Assembly: GCA_025766275.1 (NCBI GenBank)
Contig: JAFKAC010000002.1
Span: forward strand, 3,534,001 to 3,598,000
DNA: 64,000 bases
Direction of reading: 5' to 3'
Source of the DNA: Lactarius indigo
Taxonomy: Eukaryota > Basidiomycota > Agaricomycetes > Russulales > Russulaceae
The notes under the pieces: generated by a model
Databases searched by the model: none
What the model was told of the DNA's origin: nothing
Seen by the model: the letters and a program-made list of their open reading frames with translations, nothing else
Position numbers and translations under genes: made by a program
Part shown: piece by piece, positions 31,419 through 43,125 of the stretch
Numbering within the stretch: the first letter of the stretch is position 1
How the letters are laid out: each line of letters begins with the position of its first letter

Positions 31419-34400
31419 TCATGCGACCAGCGCGGCAAGTCGACGAAGGTGGGAAACGTTAAGGTAGGCGGGGACATACGTCTCAAGTCCGTTCACTTCC
31501 CGAGGTAATGGTAACTCGTACGGACCAACTTCTTCTGCTTCTGGCAACAGGAGATGGTCATTCCGGTCGCCCGCAACGACGCGCGATGCGACAATGCGTA
31601 AAATCTCGGGTGAGATAGGATTCTAGGCTTCTGTGAGCGATTTGTCCGTTCGCACTCAGAAGTTCGTCGTACCTCATAATCAGCGACGTAATAGTTTGTG
31701 CACATGCGTTGAATTTGCATGGGACTCAGCATCCAGCAAACGTCGTATATGATCTCGATGTCTTCAGCCGTTGCCTGTACAGTTCAGTGAGTCCATGTAC
31801 CGAAGAATCAGAATTCTGAAAATGCCGCCGACCTTTTTCAGTTGCAATAATTTCGTGGCCTGCATCAGGTGCTCCAGCTGTAATGTGCCCTCCGGCATAT
31901 CGTGAGACTTGCACCACTCTTCTATCCGCGTGATGTTATACTGAATTTGCATCGCTAGATTAGGCGTAAATTAGCCAAAGCTGTGGAAAATTAAAAAGCT
32001 GGGAATGAAAATGTACCCCGCTTCCAAGACGAGAAGTTCCTTCGCATGAGAAGATCGTTAAAGCTGGTCACCCCTATAAGCTTGAGGAGCTCTGTCACCA
32101 CTTGCTGTACGACGCTCTCCTCCGTGTAATAGCTCTTCAGACTCTTCCATACTTTGTTTAGCAAGTTGAGAATGTCATCCATGCTGAACGCCGGCTGGCT
32201 GTTTGAATTGAAGACACGATTGAACAATCGACCTCCGCCGTCACTTGCGATAAAGCCTGGTAACGATTGGCTTTCTATGAGAGCGGGGACAACCATTTTC
32301 GTCAGCTTCTTCTTCGTCTCCGTCATCCACGTATGGTAAATGTTGTATTCCAAACTGTCCAAATCATGCTTCACGACAGACACCAGGCGCTCATAGTCGG
32401 TCCAGTCGAATGGGCGCACGGCGTTCTCTTCACCTGGGCCAATGCCCTGTAACATGTCCGACTCGGCAACACAGATGAAAGAGAGCATCTCGTGGACGTT
32501 TGACAGCCAGTAGATACCAGGGATTATGGCATCTTCGCCGGTGAAGGTCTATTTAAATGTCAGATAAACGGACATAATTTCTGAGACAGGGAACACTAGC
32601 CATCACATGGGCCTGTATGGTTTGCATAACGTTTGCCAGGAACCGTTCGCTCTCGGGTATTAGACCATACTTCCACATCTCGTTCGTGACTAAACTGATG
32701 AGATTGGCGGGGAATAAGATCTCCTTGACAGCTGACGGATTTGTGAGGCTCGGAAGAGGTATCTTGAGGCCTTTGATGAGACCCTCTAAGACGTCCTCGT
32801 CGAGGTTGCGAATATCTTGGAGGAGACGAATCTTCTCCTCTGCAGGGTCGTCGTAGATGTCCGATAAGCCATTCACACCGCGGAGGCGCGGAATTCCTTC
32901 TTCCCCGTTGTATGCCACAGAAACCGCACGTGGATTTGCAGCTTGGGTACGCTTCACATACGTCATCAATTCGTCCACGGACGCACGGTTGTCGTGTGGA
33001 CCTAGGGCGTAAACTCCAGCAGAACTGTGTCGCCTTTGGTGCCGTACGGTAGCAGAGGGACTGCCATTGACACCTTGAGCAACTTCTTCGGGTGCCCCAT
33101 TTTCCAGGTGGCGTAGGGTGGGAGCAAATGTGGGAGACACGGGTGGGTCCCGCGCGCCGCGAGTAAGGGACTGCAAGGCATGTGCGCGGTTGAGCTGCTC
33201 GCGCAGACTGCTAACTTCGTTCTTGAGTGTATGTATCACGGAGCTGTCCTCTGCAGTACGGATGGGTAAGCTGTCGACCTGTCTAGCCCGTGATTCGAGT
33301 TCCCTAGCTTGACGCATCAAGTCTTCCTCGAGCCTAAGGATTGTCTGGTCCCGTTCTTGGACAGTGGCGAGCGCCTCCTCGAGGCGCTTTTCATTGGCTT
33401 CCTTTTGGCGAAGTAGTTCGTCACGGCGAGCAAGTTCTGTCTGGGACACGGCAAGATCCGAGGAGAGCTGTTTAGCACGTGCGTCAACTTCTTCGTGCCG
33501 TGAAACCCACGACTTAAGTTGCAGTTCAATTGAGGTGAGTTTAGCGACGACTTCATTCCTCTCTTCCGTCCGCTTCTGCAGTGTCTGCGTGAGCTCGACG
33601 ACTTTATTCTCCAAACGATAAGAGATCTCCTTGAACTTGGAGACTGAGCGAGCCTCGGCTTTGAGGCCTTTGAGCTGCTTGCGCGCTAGCCTCCTTCGGA
33701 TGCAAGATTGCAAATAGATGACACGGCGGACATCTGAACGGAAAACTCGTCGGACGAGACTACAATTTATCATGAGTATGCGTGGTGCACTATGAGATGC
33801 ACAGAAACGTACATTCCGCGGAACAAACTCTGCAAAATTGTGGTCGCGTGGACTCGTCGGCGTGCCTGGTATGCGCGACGAGCCTGGACCCCCCTGACAC
33901 CTACACAGGGCCCCTGCAATCAGTATGGATGGAGGGTGTACAAATACAGCACGTACGGCTCTGGAAGCGAACGACGGCTGTTCGAATCTCTGTGAAGCGC
34001 TTCCGTTGTACGTATCGCCGCACGGCCTTTTGAAGTCGGACAGCAGCGTTCTCCCGACGAACTTGGGTAACAAAGCGTCTTGCCATAATTCCGCGCCACC
34101 ATGTTTGAATCTTAATGGCAGCGACCCGCATCTCGCGGTAGCGCTTCATAGCCATACGCCGTCGCATATTCTTTTGCACCACAGTGACCATAGCATTGAG
34201 CCGATCAGCGCGTAACGTTTCCAGGGCAGCGAGCATGCCCGCACGGAAGAATATCTTCGTCTTGCCGTTCTGATATTTATCGGGGTCGTTGATCGTCTTG
34301 TCGAGAATCAATGAGCAAAGGGAGTTCAGCTCCAAGTTTTGGATCATCGGGCCCCACTGAGAAGAAGATACGAGCATGTAATACCTGCATACTGTGGGTC

Positions 34401-37051
34401 ACATGCGAAAATCGAAAGTGAAGGGACAAACCGTTCTGCGAACTCCTCGTATGTCCATCGCGTAGGGTAGCCCGCACAACTGATCCGAATGGTCTCGAGT
34501 ACACCACAAGCGCGGAGTTGACTCAGAACTTGCTGAGGGACAAATTTCCAGGCCTCCTTTTGTTCGTTTGGCTTGATACAGCGAATATAATGGACATTTG
34601 TTATGCCGAGTGTGTCCATCAAGCTCGCCAATGACGCTTTAAAGATAGACGCCTGGGTAGGTTTGCGTGCGGCTGCACCAGGGCGCTTGGGACCCGTTGC
34701 CGCAGAGTTCACCAGAGACGTCCGCCCTGGATCGGGAATGAGTGACTGGCGACGGGAAGCCGAGCTCGTGTCCGAGACAGCTGGAGAATTGGGCATAGGA
34801 CTCTCGGGTGACTTAGTCGATGCCAAGGCCGCGCCAAGGACCTCCCGAAGGAATGTATTCTTCGTCGATGCCAGAAGATTCATGTGCTCGTCCGGAACTG
34901 TATCACGATTCTTCTCCAAAAAGCCTTCGGCTTCGTAAGTGACGTCGAGAGCGTAGTGCGCGATGGTAAAGGCACTGTTGCCAAAGCGGGGCTTCTTGAA
35001 GACGTCTTTCGTCTCTGGCTTTGCGATCTGAGCGTACAGTTTCTGAAGGAACGAGGTATCCGTTCCGGCCGGGAGGCGTGACTCCTCATCCAGGAGGGCG
35101 AGTACACCTAGTTTGCCTTCGATGACATCGATACAAGGTTGATTGTCTGAGAACTCAATAAAAGTCCAGTTAATCTCCTCTTTCACGTATTCCTCTTGTT
35201 CAAGTTTGAAGACGTGCGCGTTGAACTACACAGCCCGTCAATCGATGGGCGTGAAGTATCGTTTCCACTGACCTCCTGCTGCAGCTTTTCATTTGCGTAG
35301 TTAATACTGAATTGTTCAAAGGAATTCTGCAAACAAACACGTCACCACTTCGAACCATGCGGACAACCGGATATCGTTACCTTTTGGAAGTGCTCGAAAC
35401 CATAAATGTCAAGGACACCGATGAACATTTCAGCGCGTTTCTCTGCTTCGCCATTTTCTCCGGCCAAGCTCTCATTGACAATAGCAACGAGCCACTCGAA
35501 AAGGCAAACATATACGAATTTTGCAACGGAGTCGCGGACGACGGTCGCCTGAGCAGCATTCAGGGATGTCACGATCTTCTCGGAACGTGTGGTAATCTGC
35601 TTCTTGACGGTCCATTTCTTGAAATCTGCCTTGTCGACACCCAAAAACCGTGTGGCCAGGAGTAGCTCTGGGTCATTTTCATCTATAGCAGCGTCCGACC
35701 GCGCTTGTGTAACTTTTACGTTGCCGAGATGGAGAAGAGCAGATAGAAGGCGGAAGACAGCCCATTGCTGTTCGACGGAGATACCGATGGTCGAGAGAGC
35801 ATGTTGAGTTGCCCGAAACTCCTCCGCATCGTCGACTCCGGGGATAGGAGTTGATTGAGGGCCGCCCTGTCTCAAATAGTGGAACTTTGTGATGTCAGTG
35901 TCCAGGCCAAGGTCCTTGCGTTCCTTCAGAGGTGCGCCGGCGCAGAGTTGATAGAAGATATGGTAGTTACGTTCCGTCAGTGGCTGGAAAACAATGCGAG
36001 AACGCTCCAATAGATATGTTCGAATCCTTGCCCCGACGATCTCTTGCTTTCCGTCGAAGAGAATCTACGCGAGAAGATCTATATGTGACTCATAACAATT
36101 GTACGTGGTACGAACCTGGATATACTTGCCGAACCGCGAGGAATTGTCATTGCGTGTAGTCTTCGCATTACCAAACGCCTCCAGGACAGGATTGGTAGCC
36201 AATATTTGGCGCTCGACCTCACTTGATTCATCTAAGGAAACCTTTGTTTTTGTCTTTGCGTTCGAGTCGGGAGGATTGATAGACGCAAGGTAACGCATTA
36301 TGTACTTGGCCTGCGCAATATCGAATAAGTAAGTGAAACAATCCGCCAGCAAGAGACTCACGGATTCGGTCTTACCCGCACCACTAAGGAACGGTGATCA
36401 ACTAGTCGTCTATTCGTGATAAAACTACGTACCTCTCTCCAGAAACAATGATTGTCTGGCCAATACCCTCTTTCCTCATAGCGGTATATGCATCCTCTGC
36501 GATAGCAAAGAGGTGAGGCTCAAGCTCCCCTCGCCTTCGCCCGCTGTACGCCTGAATGATTTCGGGACCGTACTGGGTGATGCGCTGAAATGGGTTCATG
36601 GCAATCAAAACAATGCCACTGTAGGTATAGATACTATGCTGTGCATAGCGGTTTCGAATGGTGTGAAGGACTGAAGAAAGATTGAAGGCAAGTGACAAAG
36701 CGAGGACGGATGTAGCACACCTGAGGGCTCATTAAGATGGGATAGGGTAGCAAGGTCGTCAGCCGTCTCCAATAGAGGAGGGTTTCGTAAAGGTGGTAAA
36801 TCATTTTGGCCATCCCTGATAGCCCTTGCAGTTGTGTCGATTGTGATTTCCTGGAATCAGCAGGTCAGAGCTTGCGTAAGTAGCAAAAAAAACAAACGCG
36901 TGGTGCTCACCTTGCCGCGGTCATCGACGAATACGAGCTTGATTTTGTCATCTGAACCCCTGGCGACATTCGTGACCTCAGCTGAGATCCATCCTTGTTC
37001 TTTATCGGTGAACCAGACTCTGGTCCCCTTGCTGTAAATGTTCTCTGCCAT
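31419..37051 (-). CDS. Class V unconventional myosin (Myo2/Myo4 type)
   Basis: Actin motor carrying vesicles and organelles toward the hyphal tip. ATG at 37049-37051 ([14 protein letters not shown]) begins an SH3-like N-terminus. The motor domain includes the P-loop [13 protein letters not shown], split by introns at about 36374-36432 and 36306-36359, then YIMRYLAS, an [12 protein letters not shown] switch 1, [10 protein letters not shown] switch 2 near 35390, and [15 protein letters not shown] near 34570. IQ motifs follow ([65 protein letters not shown]). A coiled coil spans about 33700-33170, then a Ser-rich linker, and the cargo-binding DIL domain runs from [13 protein letters not shown] to [14 protein letters not shown], with TGA at 31419-31421. 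About 1600 residues, normal for class V. Some 15 introns; several borders were not fixed. Confidence 0.93.
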
Positions 37052-37163
37052 AGGCCACGTCGTAGTGATTGCCTGTCGGCCATCTTTGGCCAATTACTCC
37101 CCGGATATTCGCACGGCCACCTGACCAAAGCGTCGTTATCAACTGGCATCTCGTTCTCCTCCG
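37052..37163. promoter_or_regulatory. Bidirectional promoter between myosin V and the ArAE/Bre4-like gene
   Basis: The divergent ATGs lie 112 bp apart. No TATA box is apparent. Confidence 0.5.
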
Positions 37164-40100
37164 ATGGATAGTACAGGCACAGGCACTCACATGTACATGC
37201 TCGATCTCGTTTCTTGCTTTTTCACACGACGCGTCCTTGCTCGCCTGCTTTCTACTTTCTTATGTTGTCTGGTTCTTGTTGTCAAACCCTGGTCACAATT
37301 CGGAGGTCCCTCTGCATTCTTACTTCTCACCCTTAAGGAACTCGTTTTCTCAGCCCAAGATACGCTTGCTCAGCACCTAGAAGCCACCATTCTTAACATC
37401 ACAGGTGCCCTGTTCGGTATCGGTCTCTCCACTTTTGCAAAATATGTCGCTTCTTTACGACCTGATTACACCGCGTCATCAAGGGCAATACCCGCTGTCT
37501 TCCTTGTCATAATAGCTTTCTTAGGCAAGCAGAACCCCTAAGTTTCTCGCCTCCTTACTAATGGTACACTAGCCGGTTGGGCCAAGAGTCGCTTGCCCCG
37601 ATTGCAACTCTCCGCTCGTATCTCATGCTTCGTATCGATCTGGCTCCTGACAACTAATGTCGGTATATCGAGTGTCCGTATACGTCAACTATGACCCCTA
37701 TACTTGTGAATTGAAATCGAAATCGAGCAGGGCTCCGTGCACACTGCCACTTTTTTTGTTTGGATCACACTTTCGGCTGCATTTATCTGCCTAATCAGCA
37801 ATATTCTTCTCTTACGTTGGTTCTCGACTCACTTCGCGCGAAAAATCGTCGACTCACTCTCGAAGCTTCGCGAATGCCTCATTATATCCTTGAATGAGAC
37901 GTCAAGTACTAGTCGCGAAGGAGGAAGCGGTTCCTTGGACGTCGCCTCTCGTCGAAGAAAGCTATTGGATGAGTTGCTTGCAGAATCCATTCAACTGGAC
38001 TTAGCCTACTCGATAGCCGCTTTCGAGCTTCGTTTGGGCCGAGTAGACGGTAGGCTGATTTTATCGAGCCGCTTGAGTGTATCTAAGTACTTTCCCAGTT
38101 GCGTCTATCAAGCCTCTCATCGGGGTCGTAGAAAATGTTCGCAGGGAACTATCATGGGGTTGTTCACATGTAGGAACGAGTCCTGGAAGGGGATCAACGT
38201 ATCCAACTATGCAGCCAGCATTGGACCTCGGGCAGGCAATTCTGGCATCAATGAAACATGTTGAGGATACGCTTTTGTTTGTGTTCGAACGCACCGCAAA
38301 CGCGTTCGGACCTTCGAAAAAGGAAGCAGCTCAAATCCTGCACCAGTTAGACCAAGCACGAGATGCTGCAAGAAAAGAACTTACCGATTTGTTTGGGGGC
38401 TCATCAAAAAATGACACCACCTCAGAGGTTTCGTGTCATTCTCACTTCTTTGTCTCGCTGATAGAGGTTTGTAACCATATCCTAACGTATCAGCAATGGG
38501 TGATTAAGTCTTTTTCCAGATGGCCGAAGAAATGCATAATGCCCTAATAGTTGTTGATAGGGTCCTTCTACTTCACAATACCTCCCGTACACGCCTGTGG
38601 TACCCGCGCCTTTCCTTGGCCTGGTTGGGCGTTGCTCCTCCTACCATTATCGATGATGTCCACGTGACGCCAGATGACGACGACCCGGGGCGCTTCGAGG
38701 ATGAACATAACATGAGCATGGCTGAGGCTCGGGAAGGACTCTCGGAACTAGCTAGATGGAGAGCGACCATTTCTTCTACATGGTATTCCCGACCATCCAG
38801 CCCCGATCCCAACGAAATATATTTTCGCAATGTCATCCATGGGCCCAGAATAACTCGCTTTCGACTCATTTTTGCCACATGTGTCCGGGGTGTTGCACGC
38901 TCTAGCCATTTGAAACACGCGATAAAGAATTCAATTGGTGTGGCTCTTCTCAGCCTGCCAGCCTTCCTCCCGACAGGGAGTTCAGGTGAGCGTTGAACCC
39001 TATCTGGGTTGAGTGGCCTTCATTCTCGTTCGAAGGTCAGAAATGGTTTGCTCACACACATGGGCAATGGATGATTGTCAGCTATGTGTGGGTATTAGAA
39101 ACGAATACTGGGGCAACTTGGCGAGTGGCGTACCTTCGCATCGTGCGTCCCTGCTATCTTGCTAGGCCTTTTCGCTCTTAGTCATTGCTCAGACTGGTAC
39201 AATATTGGGAGCCATATACGCATACATCGTGAGTAATTTTAGACCAGCGGCTTGTGCACCTGATCGTGAATTCTCCTTAGACTTGGTTGATATGCCATGC
39301 GAATCCATATGGCCTCGTGGTTATGGTAACGGTTCGTGTATGCGGCAGTTTCTCAAGGATATCCGCCTTAAATGTCTCTAGCTTGCTGATCTTCCGATCA
39401 GCTGGATTATCACCAGGACGGAGATACCGTCTCTTGGAGTTGTTGCGTCAGTGTACTCGCTAGCTTTGAATTATTTTCGAAATTTACCTCTGCACGATTC
39501 CAGAGCCGTAACACTCCCACCAATAGTATTTTCCGGTTATCTCGATGCCAATGCAGACACTGGAATCATCCGTGCGCTTCATTCGTTCTTCCATACGCGT
39601 GCTCAGGCTAATGCTTGCCCGCAGTTCTCGCGGTCTGGAGAGCAGCTATGATCACCGCTGGGGTCTTGGCGGCACTGGCAATGAACACCTTTGTCTTCCC
39701 AAGACACTGCAGGGTAAGTCCTGCGTCGACAAGTTGAAGGAGTGTTCTAATCAAGGTGATATGGTATGCAGATGCTGTTCCTACGAAATACGAGCCGTAC
39801 ACTCGGTTTGTTGAGCCAGCTGTATCTTACGCTCAGCAAGCACGTTTGAGTTTCCACTGACTCCAAATTGCTGATCTAACTACATGGGAACAGGGGGCTA
39901 TTCAAGCGTAATCGGGTATACACCCCTGATAACAGAAGACGGACGCTGAGGCTTGAGCTCGAGATCCGCGACTCTTTGATCCGGTCATCCCGTCTCGTCG
40001 TTGCACTGCGCGATGAAATGAGTCTTCTACCTGTGCGTCCGGCCGCCCACTTGAGCGCGATTCGCTCGAAGACCTCACGTGAATTTGCACACAGAAACCT

Positions 40101-40637
40101 ATGATGCAGTATCGTAACACCATAAGTTCCATGCAAGCAATGCTCGATCTTATGAGTGGCCTTCGCAAAATAAGGGAACATATACCTGTCCAGGAAGCTG
40201 TTTCGAAGGTCATGAAAGACCGGCGCGAGTTTGTACGTTGGCGTCCTCTTTTATTTCACTTGTGCGTTCTGACTCATTCGATCAATATGCGCGGTCAGGT
40301 ATCGTGTGTGTGCGTCTCGCTATATGCGTGTGAAAATGCATTCCGCTCCCGCCAGCCTTTGCCACAATTCCTCCCATCAGCTCGGCACGCGCGCGCCACG
40401 TTGGTCTCGCACATCGCAAAGTCCATGCGCCATTCGAAGAGGGTGCTCGGGCTATCACACCTGTATGGCTTTGCAGAAGGCGAGGTATTAGAAGATCTAG
40501 TGGACACAGTCGAGCGACTGCTTGGCATCGGTCGAACCTTGTTCGGTACGGCCGAGTGGTTGACAGGGGAACCCCCGCCCGAGGTGGGGGCTCATATTGA
40601 CTCTGTGGTCCGCCACATGTGGCACGGCGGACAGTAA
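37164..40637 (+). CDS. Aromatic acid exporter / Bre4-like membrane transporter (FUSC superfamily)
   Basis: Large polytopic membrane protein of the fungal family annotated as putative ER transporter with six N-terminal TMs (Bre4, brefeldin A sensitivity). ATG at 37164. N-terminal helices: LVSCFFTRRVLARLLSTFLC, FGGPSAFLLLTLKELVFS, ITGALFGIGLSTFAKYVA, VFLVIIAFL, ISCFVSIWLLTTNVG, FFVWITLSAAFICLISNILL. A cytosolic helical part follows (SRRRKLLDELLAESIQLDLA, KKEAAQILHQLDQARDAARK). The second membrane half reads KWFAHTHGQWMIVSYVWVLE-TNTGATWR, the FUSC-type signature, AIYAYI-TWLICHANPYGLVV and ADLPISWIITRTEIPSLGVV. The C-terminal part (LDLMSGLRKIREHIPVQEAV, ARATLVSHIAKSMRHSKRVL) ends at TAA 40635-40637. 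Intron 37525-37572 needs a GC donor. Many exon borders between 39180 and 40100 are approximate. The transport substrate is unknown. Confidence 0.8.
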
Positions 40638-43125
40638 GTGGGGTAATCCATTTTCCGGCCGATATCTTTACCCCTCTCTGAAACTGTATAGACTATAGCC
40701 AATACCTTATAACCTTGGCTAGCTTCCTCTCACGCTGTAACTGAGACATCAGCGCATACCTCGGCATCAGGAATTGTAAGAGATTATCCATTTCCTCTCC
40801 CCCCAGTTGGGAAGAAAATGAACAGAGAACGACAACAACGGTCAACGGGATGCGCTCTCGCCTAGTGGTCGGTGCGGGTGCCTGCTTTTCTACTCCCCTT
40901 ATCTCCCTCTGCTGGCGGGTTGAAGTGGGTCGAATATAAGTTGCCGGTGGTGTTACCAACGTAGATTAAAAGGGTAAGGTGAGATTGCCAAATTGGTAAA
41001 CCCTTGTACCGAGATTCACCATGTGACAAAACAAAGTCAGATCATGCATGGTACGGTGACATGATGGGGCATCCTTCAATAATTTCGGCGCAGACAAAGT
41101 CCTGTTTTGATGACGAACCGCTGTCGACGATTAGTTATGGAACTCAGGTTTAAACTTTTCTTTCATTGTTGCTAGGAGAGGGTTTGTGAGAAGGAACCAC
41201 ACGATTGTGATGCGGACAACAGGTACGGAGGTTGTTAGTGTAAGATTAACGAGGTTGATGTTCCTGGACTCCAGGTGATGATACAGTAATGGCCTGAGTA
41301 AGCTACCTGTGCAACACCAGGACCTAGGCGATCGAGGCATCGGGCCCGGGGGTAGATTGTAGAATGCCCGAAGTACTTAGATGAGCGTCAGAAACCATCA
41401 TCACCACAAATCGCCGATAACAGTACAGTAATTTACAGTACCTGACAAAGGCCGAGCTGGGGGAATGAAGCAACCAAAACAATCGGATAGCAAGTTCCAA
41501 CACGCGGCCTCAATCGTCCGTCCGGTACTCAGTTTAGGGACCGGACCGGATGACGGGGAGTTGGTGAGAAGCATGGATGTTGAGTTTGATGGGTGCGATC
41601 ACAAGAAATACGCTCCAACAATACCCTTTCTGGTCAATGGGTAAGGTGATCTGCGTCTAGATAGCATATCTCCGCTTCAAATAGCAGACCAAACTTTCGG
41701 CGCCTAATGGACAGTGCTGCCGCCAATGGGCGAGTAGTTGGGAATGAGACCACTTATATATTATGGATGCCTCCCATTCTGCACTGATGAGTCTCTCTGC
41801 CCAGAAACAGGTAAGTTACACAATAGACTGAAAGGTGCGTCCAGGAAAATAAAAAAAAAGAACCCCGCACCATCACATGAGAAATCGTTTGAAAGCGGCA
41901 TAGTCCACATTGAACGCCTTCGACAATTAATTTCGCCGGCAGGTACCAGTCAAGGCGATGCCAGGAATAATAATAATAATGAATACTGTAAGTCTCCAGC
42001 AATATCACAATAGTTGTCCAAGGGTTTTAAGTCCTGCTAATACTCTACAAGCGGCTGTCATCGTGCTGTATTGAGTATGAATGATAAGCTGCACATGCCC
42101 GTGTATCCAAACGCCTATCTTCCTGTGCGAGAATGGTGATGTCTCCAGGTTTCGATAGACGAAGAGTCGTAATTCCTTGCGGGTACGGACACAGCGGAGG
42201 TGCTCTGAATAGTGATGTATTAGACGACTCCGATTCGGTAGGTAGCATCGCTAATAACCAAAGGACCTGATCGCTTGTCGTCTGGTTAGCGGTGGGGTTG
42301 GCTACGATCTCTGGCTCAGCCGTGGTGCGGGGAGTTGATTAATACCGAAAAAATTAGCAGAGTATTTAAAATTGAAAGTGATGCGGTAGGTCCAGCCTAG
42401 TCGCTGCGCGCTGTGCAGGAGAGGTTGGATGGCGATCGATGGTGGTCAACTTGCAACCTTCACAAACTTAATCACGTGATGCAAGTGATCTACGTCTGAC
42501 ATATCTCCGCTTCAAAGGCGTTAAGAGACCAACATGGACAAGGGCAGAGACAAGGGCCTATACTTAGATGAAACCCGGAAGTGCTAGTTAATGGTATGGG
42601 TGTATCACATCTCGATACGGTCACACTCCGGGTAGTAACCGTAACCGCGGCAGGTAGTCGGCCGCGGAATCGAGGCACGACCGGGGGCCGGAAATCGGGG
42701 ACAAGCCGGCATTATGAAGCAGAGTAAGGTACCCGGGAAAGGAGGGGCGAATGTGAGGGGAAAAGGGTTGTAAAGCTTTCGGATATTCAAAACAAGGTAG
42801 GGAAAGGGTGTCATGGTGTTTGTAAGGGAGACGCAGGTGAATGATGGACGGATGTTATGATGGAGCCGCAAGGGGAGCCGGCCGGTAACTTGAAAGGGAA
42901 ATTCGCCGGCTTGTTAGGTCGGTGCGGTCTGCTCTGCTATACTCAGTGGTTGCCTCACCCTTCCTCTCCGTCCCGAGTTGAGCTCCCCTTACCTTTCGTT
43001 GCCGACTCGTTACAGTTTTTTGTTCAGCTTTCGTTTTGCTTTAATTTCCTCTTTCCCTCAACTCTCTTTCCCGTCCTTTTTATTGCCGACAGCCGCACAC
43101 TCGGCTAATCCCTCCCATTTGCAAG
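40638..43125. other. 2.5-kb spacer upstream of the Zn2Cys6 gene
   Basis: This is the longest stretch without a supported gene apart from the retrotransposon. It contains (AAT)n near 41968-41983, an A-run near 41850, and a repeated block: catatctccgcttcaaa occurs at 41665-41681 and 42500-42516, each preceded by a similar gtgatct.cgtct and followed by a similar agaccaa. The last 200 bases are C/T-rich (promoter/leader). Short frames show no known motif. Possibly an extended regulatory region or eroded repeat. Confidence 0.5.

Noticed and set aside
42045..42871. Short open frames in the 2.5-kb spacer
   Set aside because: Under 90 codons, no motif, no splice-consistent partners.
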